Source: Coccinella septempunctata
Lineage: Eukaryota; Arthropoda; Insecta; Coleoptera; Coccinellidae
Assembly: GCF_907165205.1 (NCBI RefSeq)
Contig: NC_058189.1
Location: 64,044,315-64,108,314 of the forward strand
DNA length: 64,000 nucleotides
Direction: 5' to 3'
Part shown: positions 1-11,037 of the stretch, piece by piece
Layout of the letters: each line of letters begins with the position of its first letter
Numbering within the stretch: the first letter of the stretch is position 1
Notes under the pieces: generated by a model
Seen by the model: only the letters and a program-made list of their open reading frames with translations
Databases searched by the model: none
What the model was told of the DNA's origin: nothing
Program-made: the position numbers and the translations under genes

Positions 1-22
1 CATATCGCGTCATTTCTCACAG

Positions 23-470
23 GAACAAAAGAACTACGCGTTCTCCTACAAAGTGGTGGACCATTTGACGGGAGATGACTTCTCTCACACGCAGTCCCAG
101 AACGAGAGGGCAACGAGAGGAGAATACAGAGTGAAATTGCCAGACGGCAGGGTGCAAATTGTGTCATACACCGCCGATAAAAACGGCTACAAAGCAGACG
201 TTAAATATCAGGACGTCGCGACGCAACCGCAACACGGGAATAATGGTCCAGATAAGGGGAGCAGGTTCGAATCCTACAGGAACACAGAGTTTAACGATCT
301 CGCAGATGGGAGGTATACGTTCGATCATAGAGGCGAGGGGGAGAGGGCGACATCTGCCGTTCCTATTCACGAGAATCGCATAGAGGATTACGATTATGGT
401 CACAGAAACGGGAAGGTGGTTTACGTGTCGTCGCCGACGCCAACGCCATCTGCACAGGATATTTTTGGAG
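23..470 (+). CDS. Cuticular protein, R&R chitin-binding domain (internal exon, gene 5'-incomplete)
   Basis: Structural protein of the exoskeleton that binds chitin through an extended Rebers-Riddiford (Pfam Chitin_bind_4) domain; it would be secreted into cuticle. The frame reads YAFSYKV, then GEYRVKLPDGRVQ, then SYTADKNGYKADVKY, which matches the R&R pattern of spaced aromatics around PDGR and a closing Y-x-A-D-x-N-G-Y. The spacing and the PDGR/NGY ending are closest to the RR-2 or resilin-like group. A pyrimidine-rich stretch ending in AG at 21-22 looks like a splice acceptor, so the exon probably starts at base 23 in phase 0; the signal-peptide exon lies outside the window. The exon ends at 470 before a strong donor (GGAG/GTGAGT). 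After the domain the protein is hydrophilic and low in complexity. The open frame runs past the donor to 514, but that part is intron. Confidence 0.85.
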
Positions 471-871
471 GTGAGTTTTTTGGATTTCGAAAATATCGTT
501 TCTACTCTACATGAGTTCATAAGCAAGCCAAATCTTAAGCCATTTTCTTCTTTGATACAATATCTGAATAATCGATGATCCAATTATTTAAATCATCAGC
601 CAAATTCAACCGATATTCTTCGTAGAAAAATAGTGTGGGCTTTTCATTATACAGGAATATCATAATTTTTATGATTGCCTTCTCGTTCTCCTAGAATGTA
701 GGTATATGCTGAATTCAATTTCTATCAATTTTCTGGTTTCTTAGGAATGAATTGAATATTATTCTCAAGTGCTTGCATCTAAGCAGGCTCAGAAAAATAA
801 TTATGTATGAGAACGACCCACACTATGTTTAGCAAGAAATTGCCCCTCGAATTCTTTCGCAACTCATTTAC

Positions 872-1512
872 GCCGTGTTTATACAAGGTCACAACGGTAG
901 ATTCTTGAGGTCAAAAGAAACACTTTTTTCTATACCATTTTTTCCGTTTCGACCCTGATAAAAACATATAGCCATTTTAAGTTTTCATAATGAGCTGTGC
1001 CACTTCTGAGAGAAACAAAATTACCTTCAGAATAACTAGCTAAATCTATGACACTACACATTTATGCATTTTTTAAACAGAGTTGTATTTAGCTAAAGTA
1101 CTCAATTTTTCATACTTTTTGATTTTTGAACATCAAATTACTCGAAAACTGCGAATTATACGAGGAAATATGAAGAATACTTTTATTTTACAAAACTCCA
1201 ACGTAGTTTCAAGAGTTTCTTTGAATTTTGGGTATTTTCATGGTAAGTAACGGTCATAATGGGAAAACTGGAAGACGTGAGTGATATCTTGTGTTCGAAA
1301 AAGGTTAATCAAATGAACGAAAAACCATATTCCGAAATTCATTTCAGTCGATAAAACCGATAGTGAGATAGGACTAAAAATAAGATTCTTCATAGTTTTT
1401 AAACAGCCTGTATCCTTGAAACCGAGCCGATTCGGAAAAATGGTAAAGGATAAAAGTTATTTTGCCTCAAGAATCTACTGTGGAAATATTTGTACGAATC
1501 TCACCCTGTATA
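872..1512 (+). mobile_element. Foldback/MITE family F2, copy 1 (intronic)
   Basis: Non-coding element. Its left part (AGATTCTTGAGGTCAAAAGA near 900) reappears inverted at its right part, which ends in CACCCTGTA near 1511. The same sequence returns in reverse order at 2043-2517, and partial copies lie at 6563-7105 and 58588-58783. The inner part includes a shared block around GGAAGACGTGAGTGATATC. The left edge is degenerate, so the start is approximate. Confidence 0.65.
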
Positions 1513-2042
1513 CATATAGGAACAGCAACAACTGAATTTATTTCTTTAAGCGTTAGGATGTTGCTAGTTTTCAAAGAAAACATTCCTTCATCCATATTAG
1601 CAGAAACATTTTCGAAGCAAGTACTAACTAACTAACAAACAAATAGGAATAGTTTTTCCGATTTTGTAAATCTTCATCGACGTAGACACGAAAATAGATA
1701 TTAAGAATCATCTAGTTACAAAGATGCTTCATTGATCTCTTTTAAAGATTTCACAGAAAATTATAATTATAAATATGAATTGTTGAAAAACATTTCTGTA
1801 GAATGCAGTGAAGCTAAGTATTCAAAATACAGGATTGACTCAAAACTATGTAATGTGTGTGTGTGTAATACTTGTTGAGGTTCATTTGATAACTCGAAAT
1901 CTTTTAGATATTTTTTTTCCACTGTTCTCCGTAAATTATAGAAGGGAATAAGGCACAAAGGAGTAATTCTTTCTCATTTCTTCACAAGAATACGAAATAC
2001 TACTACGTTCATATACAGTTATGGAAAAAAAAATCAGGGCGA

Positions 2043-2517
2043 TACAGAGTCTTTGGCTCGCACGAATATTTTAACAGTAGATTTTTGGGGTCAAAAGAAA
2101 TACTTTTTTTTTCTATTTTTTTCGAATCGGCTTGGTTCAAAAGATACAGGCTGTTGAAAAACCATAAAAAATGTTACTTTCAGTTTTATCTCACAAACTG
2201 TTTTATCGAATGAAATACAATTCGTAATATAGTTTTTCATTTATTTGATGAATATTTTTCGAACACAAGATATCACCCACGTCTTCCAGTTTTCTCATTA
2301 TGACCATTACGTACAATGAAAATACCAAAAATTCCACAGAGGTGTTGTGTCATAGATTTAGCTAGTTATTCTGAAGGTAATTTTGTTTTTCCAGGGGTGG
2401 CACAGCTAATAATGAAAACTTAAAATGGCTATATCTTTTTATCAGGGCCAAATAGAAAAAAAGTGTTTCTTTTGACCTCAAAAATCTACTGATGAAATAT
2501 TTGTACGAGTCAAAGAC
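2043..2517 (-). mobile_element. Foldback/MITE family F2, copy 2 (intronic, inverted to copy 1)
   Basis: It starts TACAGAGTCTTTGGCTCG and ends with the inverted form CGAGTCAAAGACTCG near 2517. Blocks at 2260-2330 and 2345-2470 are reverse complements of 1240-1310 and 905-1060 in copy 1. The two copies can therefore pair over several hundred bases within the intron transcript. Confidence 0.65.
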
Positions 2518-2788
2518 TCGTAAATATGTTGATCATAAATATCTTTCAAAATATCAAAAATAGCAGAGTGTTTCATTTGGATTACTCTTGATTTCACTCT
2601 CTGGCAGAAATTAGCTATATGAAATCTAATAAAATCATATCAGGTACAATACAGAAAAATAAAACAAGATTTTAAAAATGAGAAAGCTAATGAACAACAG
2701 GATCATTGGAAGATAAGAAAATAGATTCATAATTTCATGCACTTTTTCTAATTGACCATCGTGGATTAACAACGCACATCATTTTCAG

Positions 2789-3102
2789 TGACCCAGCCAA
2801 CGTACCAAAGTTTTCAACCCACAGCATCCCATCAGGACCAACTATACCAATCTCTGGATTACGAAGAAGCCCTCCAAAGGAACCACCACCACCAGCTCCA
2901 ATCACCCCATCGGTTTCAGATAATTCCGCATAATAAAGTACAAATTGTCAATCAGGGTGCTCCGTCCTTCAGTTCTACCACGGCAGCCCCCTCCTATTTG
3001 GAGGATTCAGGAATAATTTTGTCCACCCCTGGACCCCATTTCTCCAGCGATTACCCCCACGTTTTCGTGAAAAGTCTCAGTGGCGTATATTCGAAGAAGT
3101 GA
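2789..3102 (+). CDS. Cuticular protein, 3'-terminal exon
   Basis: Last exon of the same gene. It follows a TTTTCAG acceptor at 2782-2788; the first two bases complete the codon split by the intron, giving ...IFG-V-TQPTYQSF. It encodes a 103-residue, Gln/His/Ser/Pro-rich tail with a QRNHHHQLQSPHRFQ segment and ends ...VKSLSGVYSKK before TGA at 3100-3102. Such low-complexity, His- and Gln-rich flanks are usual in cuticular proteins outside the R&R domain and may serve in cross-linking. The open frame plus the phase-matched splice make this more than a chance ORF. Confidence 0.78.
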
Positions 3103-3258
3103 GAGAGAGAATGTGCTTAGAAAATTTTTGGTGACTGTCTATGTGTAGATTTTTACGTAAGCTGATATGAGTGTATGAATTTTTTCAGAGAAACTATTGA
3201 TAATTCAGAGAGAAATTGGAATTATATTTTTTTATACACATGATATGTTATTGATTTA

Positions 3259-3264
3259 AATAAA
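3259..3264 (+). promoter_or_regulatory. Poly(A) signal AATAAA of the cuticular-protein gene
   Basis: A canonical AATAAA lies 157 bases after the stop codon of the terminal exon, followed by T-rich sequence. This fits a short 3' UTR. Confidence 0.6.
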
Positions 3265-4018
3265 TTTTATGAAATCATTTGTATATATTGAAAACGAAAT
3301 CTTTTTTTTTAAGTATGTACCTTTCATTGATATTCAGTTAAAAAAGGGAAATGACACAAAGAAATTAAAGAAAAATTGAATTGGCGCTGAGCAAACTAAC
3401 CGTTTTTAGGGCAATGAATAGATAAATTCAACAAAACCGCCCCAAACTGAGCAGCATCCCGATTCCTTCAGTTATCCGGGAGCTGAATTCCAGCAGAATG
3501 GAAATCATCCCATAGATATGAGAAAACTGGAAACCTCCTATCTCTGGATAATAAGAATCGTAATCTGTGAACCACGCGCCCAAAGACTGGAAAAGTCCAT
3601 CTCCAGCCAGCGCGCAAGAATGGAGTCGCTGCCTCCTACCCCTATAAACAAAACCAGAACGTCGATAACCCATCGAATAAATACACCTTTTCATTTCTCT
3701 CTCCGAACCCGGTTCTCATTTTCCTTCCTGAACAATGACCGCCTTGCAAGAATCCGAACAATATCGCTTGATTAACAGCGGCGGTATAAAACGCCATTTC
3801 TGAATGGAGAACGAAAAGAAAACGAGAAATTTTTCCCGGAATTATTCTGGGGAGAATCTTCGATCATGGTTCCCGGTTCACCGATTCAGGTTGATACGTC
3901 TACTATCTTTCAATCTGACGGCGGAATTTTCATCTGCGGTAAAAGCGTAAGAGTAGTTTCATCGGTGGATCAATTTACATGTACTGGAGGCTGGAAGTTA
4001 CGAAGAGAAATACGTGTA
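3265..4018. other. Intergenic, no gene recognised
   Basis: Short frames on both strands show no family motif, and no repeat partner was noticed elsewhere in the window. Confidence 0.5.
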
Positions 4019-4946
4019 GAGTCATTCGGGGCAACTGTGCGCACTTTTGCCTTTCAAGCCATACCCTGTTCCAAATGTTGAAGCTAGGAAAATTAAAACA
4101 TATTCATAAGATAGAGAATTTTCTAATCTATAAGAAAACATCAAAAAGCAAACAAACAAAAACGTTTTCTTTCCGTAAAAAAGAATTTAATAGAGAAAGT
4201 CGGAGTGTGTTCACATGCCCCGTATTGCGGGTAAGTGTGCGCACCCTCTCGGGGTAAGTGAACGCAGTCCTTAGTGAACCACACAATCAAAACAAATTAC
4301 AAAATAATGTCATTAAAATGTTACAATATTAGAGAAATGCTGTTTATTGTCAATACAGAAGCGCCTTTTTACAAGCAGTGCATTATTGTTCGTGAAAAAA
4401 TTCTTGGTGAACACAACACTTGATACATTCCCCTGTTGGTGGCTCTTCATATTTTTCTGAACAAATAGGACAATATTGATCGAGTCTTAACCAAGAAAAT
4501 CAACAATGTCATAATTTATTTCTCACTGAACTAATGCCCATATAATGAATCTATGCGCACACTTACCCGCGCACACTTTCCCCAGTAAGCCAAAATTTGA
4601 ATTGACGTTCTTATAGAGTTGAGCAGCTAAGAGAACCTAAAATTTTTTATTATATATTTAGATTAATATGCCCATGATCGAATAAAATATTGTTTAACAC
4701 TGAGGGACTCGGAACTTGGACCTGGCAGAATGTGCAGAGATGCTAAAAATGAACAAGAAAACTAGTGAATTTGATTGATTGCAAATCAAAAGTTGAAGAA
4801 ACGTCGCACGGCGCACTCCTATGAAAAACTTATTTGGGGATTCTGCGCCCTTGCTTCATCCAAATGAACCCCTCTTTCATACATTGCATAGTCGAGATAT
4901 ACGAACTGCGCACACTTACCCACTGCGCTCAGTTACCCCGAATGAC
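4019..4946 (+). mobile_element. MITE family F1 (GTGCGCA-rich), copy 1
   Basis: A roughly 930-bp non-autonomous element with terminal inverted repeats: GAGTCATTCGGGGCAACTG at the left, and the reverse complement of a GAGTCATTCGGGGTAACTG-like end at the right (the last two bases are lost). The better-preserved copy at 24835 is flanked by TA on both sides, as expected for Tc1/mariner-type targeting. Inside, the motif GGGTAAGTGTGCGCA and variants recur near both ends (about 4224, 4240, 4555 and 4905). An open frame across the left third recurs in three copies, but it encodes only basic low-complexity sequence and is not treated as a gene. Confidence 0.8.
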
Positions 4947-5300
4947 TATGCCTTTCTCGGAAAAATCATGAAAGATACACAACATCTATTGACGTGAAAA
5001 CCAACAAATATACGATATAATTCCAAATGGTCAACCACCACTCGGTGTATCGACGCAGAAAGACCATTCTATCAGCTGCTGCAAGGTCTTACTTGACCTC
5101 ATCGTCCTCGTCAGAGTCATATGAAGACTTCATCCATCTTCATGGACAAAGGTGACTGCCGTGAGAATAAAGATCGAATTTGTACATATTGCCACATACT
5201 TGATCTGCCTCCCCTACACCTACATCCTACATGTGAGTAAATGTAGCCTGCTGGAAGCAATAAGATTATCCCTTAACGGGAATCTCCTACCCGGAAACTG
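4947..5300. other. Intergenic, nothing recognised
   Basis: No coding motif or repeat partner was seen between the F1 copy and the LINE fragment. Confidence 0.4.
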
Positions 5301-5304
5301 GGTT

Positions 5305-6245
5305 TGACATATGAGGATATTGAACCAACTGGACTCAAACTTCTTGCCAAAACCATCGGATTTCATGCCAATCATGTTCGATTTCGAAACTCCCTTTGAT
5401 ACGGTCATAGCTGACTGTCCTAGAGCAAAAGTTTCGTTAATTGTTAGGGACCAAAAGTCATTCACGTGGTTTACTGATGGAGCAAAATCAGAAAGGGGCA
5501 CTGGCATTGGCGTATATGGACCTGAACTGAGGATCTATAAAGCCCTATATCTATATCACCACGGACATCCAGGCTACGCTGAGGTCCCTGGAATCACACT
5601 GCCGGTGATTTCTGCTGACATGGGGGTGCCGTAATACCATAAAGCAACTGGCCAGAGATAACAAAGTGACTCTACTATGGGTACCAGGGCATTGTGGTGC
5701 TGAAGGAAATGAGAAAGTCGATGAACTTACATAAAGGGCATTAAGGTTGACACCTGCCGGATCTGAGCCTTTTTGTGGGCTTGGAAAATACCAATATAAG
5801 GCAGCGGTCCAACAATGGGAGTTGAACAACAGAATAAACCTCTGGAAAAACACTCCTCGACTCACTCAGTCAAAGAAATTCGTGTTGATTTCACCGACCT
5901 ACACCAGAAAACTGCTGAAGCTGTCACGAGCTGAGCTCCAGGTGATAGTGGGACTGCTGATACGGCACTGTCGGTACAAATATCATTTGTACCGTATGTG
6001 AAAGTCAGCAGATGAGATTTGTAGGCTTTATGGATCAGAAGCAGAAACAGCTGAACACATGGTATACAAGTGTCCAAGCTGGCGGACCTAAGAACCACTC
6101 ATATGGGGAAACCGGTCCTGGATACTCACGAAGTAACGGCCAAGGCTCCTAAGGATGTTGTCCTACAACAGAGCTTAATCCTTTTGATATCTGAGATATC
6201 TGGGATGAGTGAATGTTCCTCTGGAGAGGAGTGCAAAGGCCGCAA
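5305..6245 (+). pseudogene. Non-LTR retrotransposon remnant (I-like), RNase H and C-terminal zinc region, copy a
   Basis: Fragment of the end of a LINE pol gene. One frame reads FTWFTDGAKSERGTGIGVYG, the start of a RNase H domain with its first catalytic Asp. Further on comes WVPGHCGAEGNEKVDEL, the last RNase H motif, and then the region before a cysteine motif (CRLYGSEAETAEH) seen better preserved at 61140-61200. Frames change several times and an in-frame TAA follows the RNase H end, so it is dead. The segment between the first RNase H Asp and the central motif is deleted relative to copy b at 46121. RNase H plus this C-terminal C-x2-C...H...C region, and the TAA-repeat tail of copy b, suggest the I group rather than Jockey. 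Confidence 0.75.
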
Positions 6246-6560
6246 GCCTTAAGTCATAATACATACTGCCATCTTCGCTCTTAGAGTGAAGAAAGTGAAT
6301 TGAGATAATTATGATGCTCTCACGAGGTCAAATAAGACCGAAACCATGCGCAGTATTCACTTTTCTTCGATAGAATTGTCTTTCTGTTGATACTCCGAAG
6401 GGTTTGATGGAAAATTTTCGATTCTTTTTATTTATAAATCTGAATCAATTCCTATTATTGATAATTATCTTACATAACCTTTTCAAGTTATTTTCTAGCT
6501 GTTTGCTCCACTTAGAAGATGAGTTGTTTATATAAATAATTCTGATATTTAGGGGATATT
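6246..6560. other. Intergenic, degraded repeat traces
   Basis: A short stretch near 6322-6390 resembles 28775-28830 (GGTCAAATAAGACCGAAACC versus a similar string), suggesting an old shared repeat. No gene is visible. Confidence 0.35.
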
Positions 6561-6562
6561 TA

Positions 6563-7105
6563 CAGCTTGAGTCTTTGAGTGGTACAAATATTTCGACAGT
6601 AGATTCTTGATATCAAAAGAAACACCTTATAATTTTTTTCGAATAGGCTCGTTTTAAAAGATACAGACCGTTGAACCGTTTAGTTTTATGGACTGGAATT
6701 TCGGAATATAGTTCTTCATTTATTTGATAAATCTTTTTCGAACACAAGATATCACCCACATCTTCCAGTGTCCCCATTATGACCATTACGTACCATAAGA
6801 ATACCAAAAATTTAAGGAGCCCAACTCTGGAAACTAGGTTGGATGCTATCTGGTGAATATTTGAACATTTTTTGAAATAAAAGTATTCCTTATATTTTTT
6901 CGTAGAAGGAGCCATTTTCGAGTAATTTGATGTTCAATAATTTAAAAGTGTCTGTGCAATTCGAAACATTGGGTACTTTGGCTGAATAAAAGTCTGTTTG
7001 AAAGATCCACAGATGTGTACTGGAACAGATTCAGCTAGTATTTCATTTCGTTTTTCCAGGGGTGGCATAGCTCATTATGAAAACTCAAAATGACTATAAC
7101 AAAGT
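6563..7105 (-). mobile_element. Foldback/MITE family F2, copy 3 (truncated)
   Basis: It starts GAGTCTTTGAGTGGTACAAA and continues with the same order of blocks as intronic copy 2, including ACACAAGATATCACCCACAT and GGGGTGGCATAGCTCATTA. It lacks the right terminal repeat, and its centre has diverged. Confidence 0.6.
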
Positions 7106-8450
7106 TGTAAATCTAGGACTATTTGCTACCATTTCAGATATACCCATGCGAAAAATCTAACACTTTTAGGGTCAATGAATCGTGGGGACTTCAGTGAATA
7201 TTATCATGAATAATATTCCAGCCAGACCAATAAAACAGGTGGTAAAACAGAGTGCGTAATATTTGAAACAGTATCCCCGTTTTCATAAGGCCGAAAACCA
7301 ATAATTCAGCGAAAATCATAAACATGCGGAAAATATTATATCGCGCATAAACTTTTATTTATCGCTATAACAATAAACCGATGCCCTCTCATGTTGATGA
7401 GGCGAAAATGAATAGCGGATATTCGATAAAATACACGGGTCGGAAAAGTGCATTATAATAATATGTATTCTGGCCTATCGCTGAAAACGATTCATCGGAA
7501 TCACACGGTGTAAACTTGGGAATTATGGGATTTTGGCTGATGGAAATAAAACTTTGGCTTACGCGGTTTTTTTGATTGTACTCAATAGAATGAAAAAATT
7601 ATCAGCACATTCGATGAGGGGATGAATAGAGGGTTATCATCGGTTTGTTTTATGGAATTGTTAGAAGTGAATATTGTTGGAGATTTTACGGGAAATGATG
7701 TATGTTTATATCCACGAACTAAATGATTGCCGGTAATGAAAGATGAATGCTGAATTGTGATTCTTCTGATGCCTGACGTTGGACTAAAATCGTGGCTGAT
7801 TGGACTTTATTTTTTTGTTGTTGTGTTATGGAGGTGTTTACCTACCTCCTGCATATGGATTTTCTTTCAATGATGGGAGATAAACCATAATATACAGGCT
7901 GAATTTGTAGATTGTAAACTTTAGACACTGTACAGTTCAGTTTCTCCTTCACAGCACTGCAGCCTATGAGTTCAGTCCTCAGAATCTTTGATGGAAAAGC
8001 TGTATTAGTTGAATATAATTTGACATGCTTGATATCGGATTCGATTTGAGAAAGCAGTTTATTTCTCTTTGAGAAAAAAAAACTCACTACTATGCTGAAT
8101 CTGAAAACAAACTATGGAGAGTAGAGAAAAGGAGAACGATCGCCATACTGAAAATGTGTCTCCAAAAACGGGGAACATAGGAGTCGCTGCGATCGCTAGG
8201 TTGATCGATAAGAGGTGGGAATTTAAGTGTCAATTTGATACAGCTCTCATTTTATTTTAGGTTATGTGTCATCGTGGTTTTTTCTGATGATTTCCCAACT
8301 ACGTTTCTTCAAATCTATAATAAATATGAATTTTCTGAATTACATGCAATAAAATACAATTCACATTATAAAAGGGACAAAGTAATCAGCTTCATTCATT
8401 CATAATAAATGACGAAATCAATGAAATTCAAAACAAATACCCTCAGAACA
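7106..8450. other. Intergenic, one short dispersed repeat
   Basis: About 80 bases at 7750-7830 (GAATTGTGATTCTTCTGATG onward) match 21718-21800. Nothing else is recognised, and no frame shows a protein motif. Confidence 0.4.
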
Positions 8451-8452
8451 TA

Positions 8453-9975
8453 CACTGCGTAAAAAAATTAACGCACATTAAGGAAATCTCAAATTTATTC
8501 TACAACTGAAGATGTTCTCAATGATAATTATTTTTATCAGAATTATGCATGCATATGTTATCCACTTTCAACGGTTTTCTTCAATACAGATGTTTTTTCC
8601 CAGCAGGAATAAAAAAAGATGATATTATCAGATTTTGAATGTATTGGCTCCATTCTAAAATCAGTTGTTCTCGATCAATTCTAGTGATCAATAGTTTTTC
8701 TTTCGTTTGATTTTCTTCACTCGATCGCAATGCAACGCGAAACACACAATTTGACCCAAGAGGAATGTGCCCAAGCGGTAGTTTTGCGAGAAGAAGGGTG
8801 GACATACACAAGAATTGCAGAAAGGTTTGGAGTTTCCCATACAAGTGTCCAGAATGTTGCAGCGATTCAGGGAGACAGGTATGAATGTCCGAAGACCAGG
8901 ACAGGGAAGCCACGGGTAACAACTGCCATTCAAGAACGTTACTTGAGAGTTTCTTCGTTGAGACAACGGTTTGCAACCGCTCGCCTCCCTCAAATTCAGC
9001 TTGGGCAAACTCATGACGTGCAAATTAGCACTCAGACAATAAGAAATCGCCTCAGAGAATATTATTTAAGGCCTCGTGTCGCGGCAAGAGGCCCAGCTCT
9101 TACCCCAGCCCATCGAAGGGCGCGTTTGGATTTTGCGAGAGAGCATATCCATTGGGAAGAGGCCGATTGGGAAGAGTTCTCTTCGCAGATGAGTCTAGAT
9201 TTTGCCTCTACCATTGTGATCGACGTTCCCTTGTATACAGACGTCCACATGAAAGATATGCTCAGTGCAATTTCCTGAATACTACTGGTTTCGGAGGAGG
9301 ATCGATTATGGTATGGGGTGGAATATCTTTGACTGCTCGCACAGACCTAGTGGTCGTTGATAATGGAGCTATGAATGCTGATAAGTATATAAGGAACATT
9401 CTTGAAGAGCATGTAGTGCAATTTGCCCCATACATTGGTGAATATTTCATTTTTATGGACGATAATGCCAGACCCCATCGTGCGCGCATCGTTCAGGAGT
9501 ACCTTGAAGAGGTTGAAGTCTCTCGAATGGAATGGCCAGCAAGAAGTCCAGATCTCAATCCGATTGAGCAGGTTTGGGACAACCTCAATAGAAGGCTGAG
9601 AAGTTCAGAAAATCATCCAGCTACTCTTAATGACTTAGGAATCCAACTCGGAGAAATCTGGGAAAGATTAGATTAGAACATTATAAGATCACTCATTTTG
9701 AGTATGAACCGTCGTTGCCGAGCTGTAATTAACGCAAGGGGTGGAAATACCAAGTATTAAATCACTTATCAGCATTTCAGTATTTTGAAAATTGTTCATT
9801 TCTCTTCTTTCACATAAGATTCGGTGAAATCCTGAATTTTTCTTCCATTTAATGTGTCTTGTTTCGTTCACAACCTTCCCGAGTGAACATGAAAAATAAG
9901 TTATAATGTCAATGTAGAAGTTAACTTTCATTAAAATTGAGATTTTCAGAATGTGCGTTAATTTTTTGCGCAGTG
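8453..9975 (+). mobile_element. Tc1-like DNA transposon, copy 1 (nearly full length)
   Basis: A 1,523-bp element with terminal inverted repeats CACTGCG(T/C)AAAAAA...TTAACGCACATT at both ends, flanked by TA at 8451-8452 and 9976-9977. It encodes a single transposase on the plus strand. A second, internally deleted copy lies inverted at 51488-52556, and comparing the two exposes the mutations in this one. Confidence 0.92.
8730..9760 (+). pseudogene. Tc1-like transposase, DD34E, frameshifted
   Basis: Cut-and-paste transposase of the Tc1/mariner superfamily. It opens MQRETHNLTQEECAQAVVL and has a helix-turn-helix (EGWTYTRIAERFGVSHTSV) for binding the terminal repeats. The catalytic residues are the Asp in LFADESRF, the Asp in FMDDNARPH and the Glu in SPDLNPIEQVWD. 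I count 34 residues between the second Asp and the Glu, hence DD34E. It is inactivated: against copy 2 it has lost 2 bp near 8850 and 1 bp near 8907 (these compensate), and a further frameshift near 9170 moves the reading frame just before the first catalytic Asp. A CAG-to-TAG change at 9674 truncates the C-terminus, which otherwise continues to TAA at 9758-9760. Confidence 0.9.
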
Positions 9976-9977
9976 TA

Positions 9978-11029
9978 TTATCAAATCAGCTCATAAAGGT
10001 AGGACCTCCAGGCTTACTAACCTGTAATATAATGTTTCTATAACTTGTCCTAGTACACTTTTTTCATGAGGAATGAAATTGAATATTTCCGATTTTTAAA
10101 TGGCGACTTGGACCTACCCTCGATAAATAACTTGTATAATTGCCCAGTTAGTTCCAAATCTCCCTTATATCAGATGCTGGCGCCACGGGGAAAATCAAAG
10201 GGCTCCCAGCCACAATATCGATAAAATAAGCCATCGAACGGTAACCGGGTTGCTCAATCGAAGGTAGATAAGAAAACTCCGAATAACTAAGGGTAATATT
10301 TAATTAGCAGGGGGCCGGTTGATATCCCCGCAGGGGCTTCAACTTTCTTGGAAACTTCCATGCCGTTTTCCGAGTTTCATCCTGTTTAAGTCTGCGTCCT
10401 CCATTGTTAGGCGGGGGAAATCGCAAGGGACGCTGTCTGAAACTGAAATCTAATAACGGAATGAAACTATCCCCATTATACATGCATTATTTAGGCGGAA
10501 TGAAAGGAAACAATCAGCCTGAAAGGGAAATTTTATGCTTTCTGGTTGGCGTGACAAAGCACCGGGCTTTTGCTTTGCTTGTGAATATGGTGGGAGACAG
10601 AGAAGTCTGATAAAAGTAGTACAATGTTACTGTCACACCTCATGCCTTCGCAGGATAGCAGTGGCGGCTCGTAACATTTCCATCTAAGGGTCCAAAAAGT
10701 TATTCAGGAATCGAAAATTTAACTAGCATTTGACGCTTCTGTGAGTGCCAGGCCTTGTGGTATCGATGAGAATGAACAAACCGATGGAATTTCGAAGAAG
10801 GCATCAAGGTTTTACTGAGATGACGACCGAACTTCATTTTGATATCTTCAAAGAAGTCTTTTACCATTTTCAGCATCTGTTGGATTTGGCAAAAGAGCTT
10901 AACATCGTCCACGTAAGGTAAGACGAAGGATTCAGAACAATAGTGGAAGGAGTCTCCAGTTATGATGCCAGTTGCTGCTTTTATATGGAGATACCTACCT
11001 AGTAAATCCTCAAAATCAGCATAAAGATC
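9978..11029. other. Intergenic, no gene recognised
   Basis: A few short frames (for example 10404-10610) have no recognisable motif. The target copy of the P-like element's duplication begins at 11030. Confidence 0.4.
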
Positions 11030-11037
11030 ATGTTCAG

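Larger units (their letters stand above)
471..2788 (+). other. Intron of the cuticular-protein gene
   Basis: It begins GTGAGT at 471 and ends TTTTCAG at 2788. Joining base 470 to 2789 restores a GTG codon and keeps the frame open to the stop, so the intron is phase 1. It is AT-rich, has no coding content, and houses two oppositely oriented copies of foldback family F2 (about 872-1512 and 2043-2517). Confidence 0.8.

Noticed and set aside
5220..5507. Minus-strand frame opposite the I-like LINE
   Set aside because: It is antisense to the RNase H fragment, with no motif of its own.
8581..9023. Minus-strand frames across the Tc1-like element
   Set aside because: They are shadows of the transposase on the plus strand, which has clear HTH and catalytic motifs.
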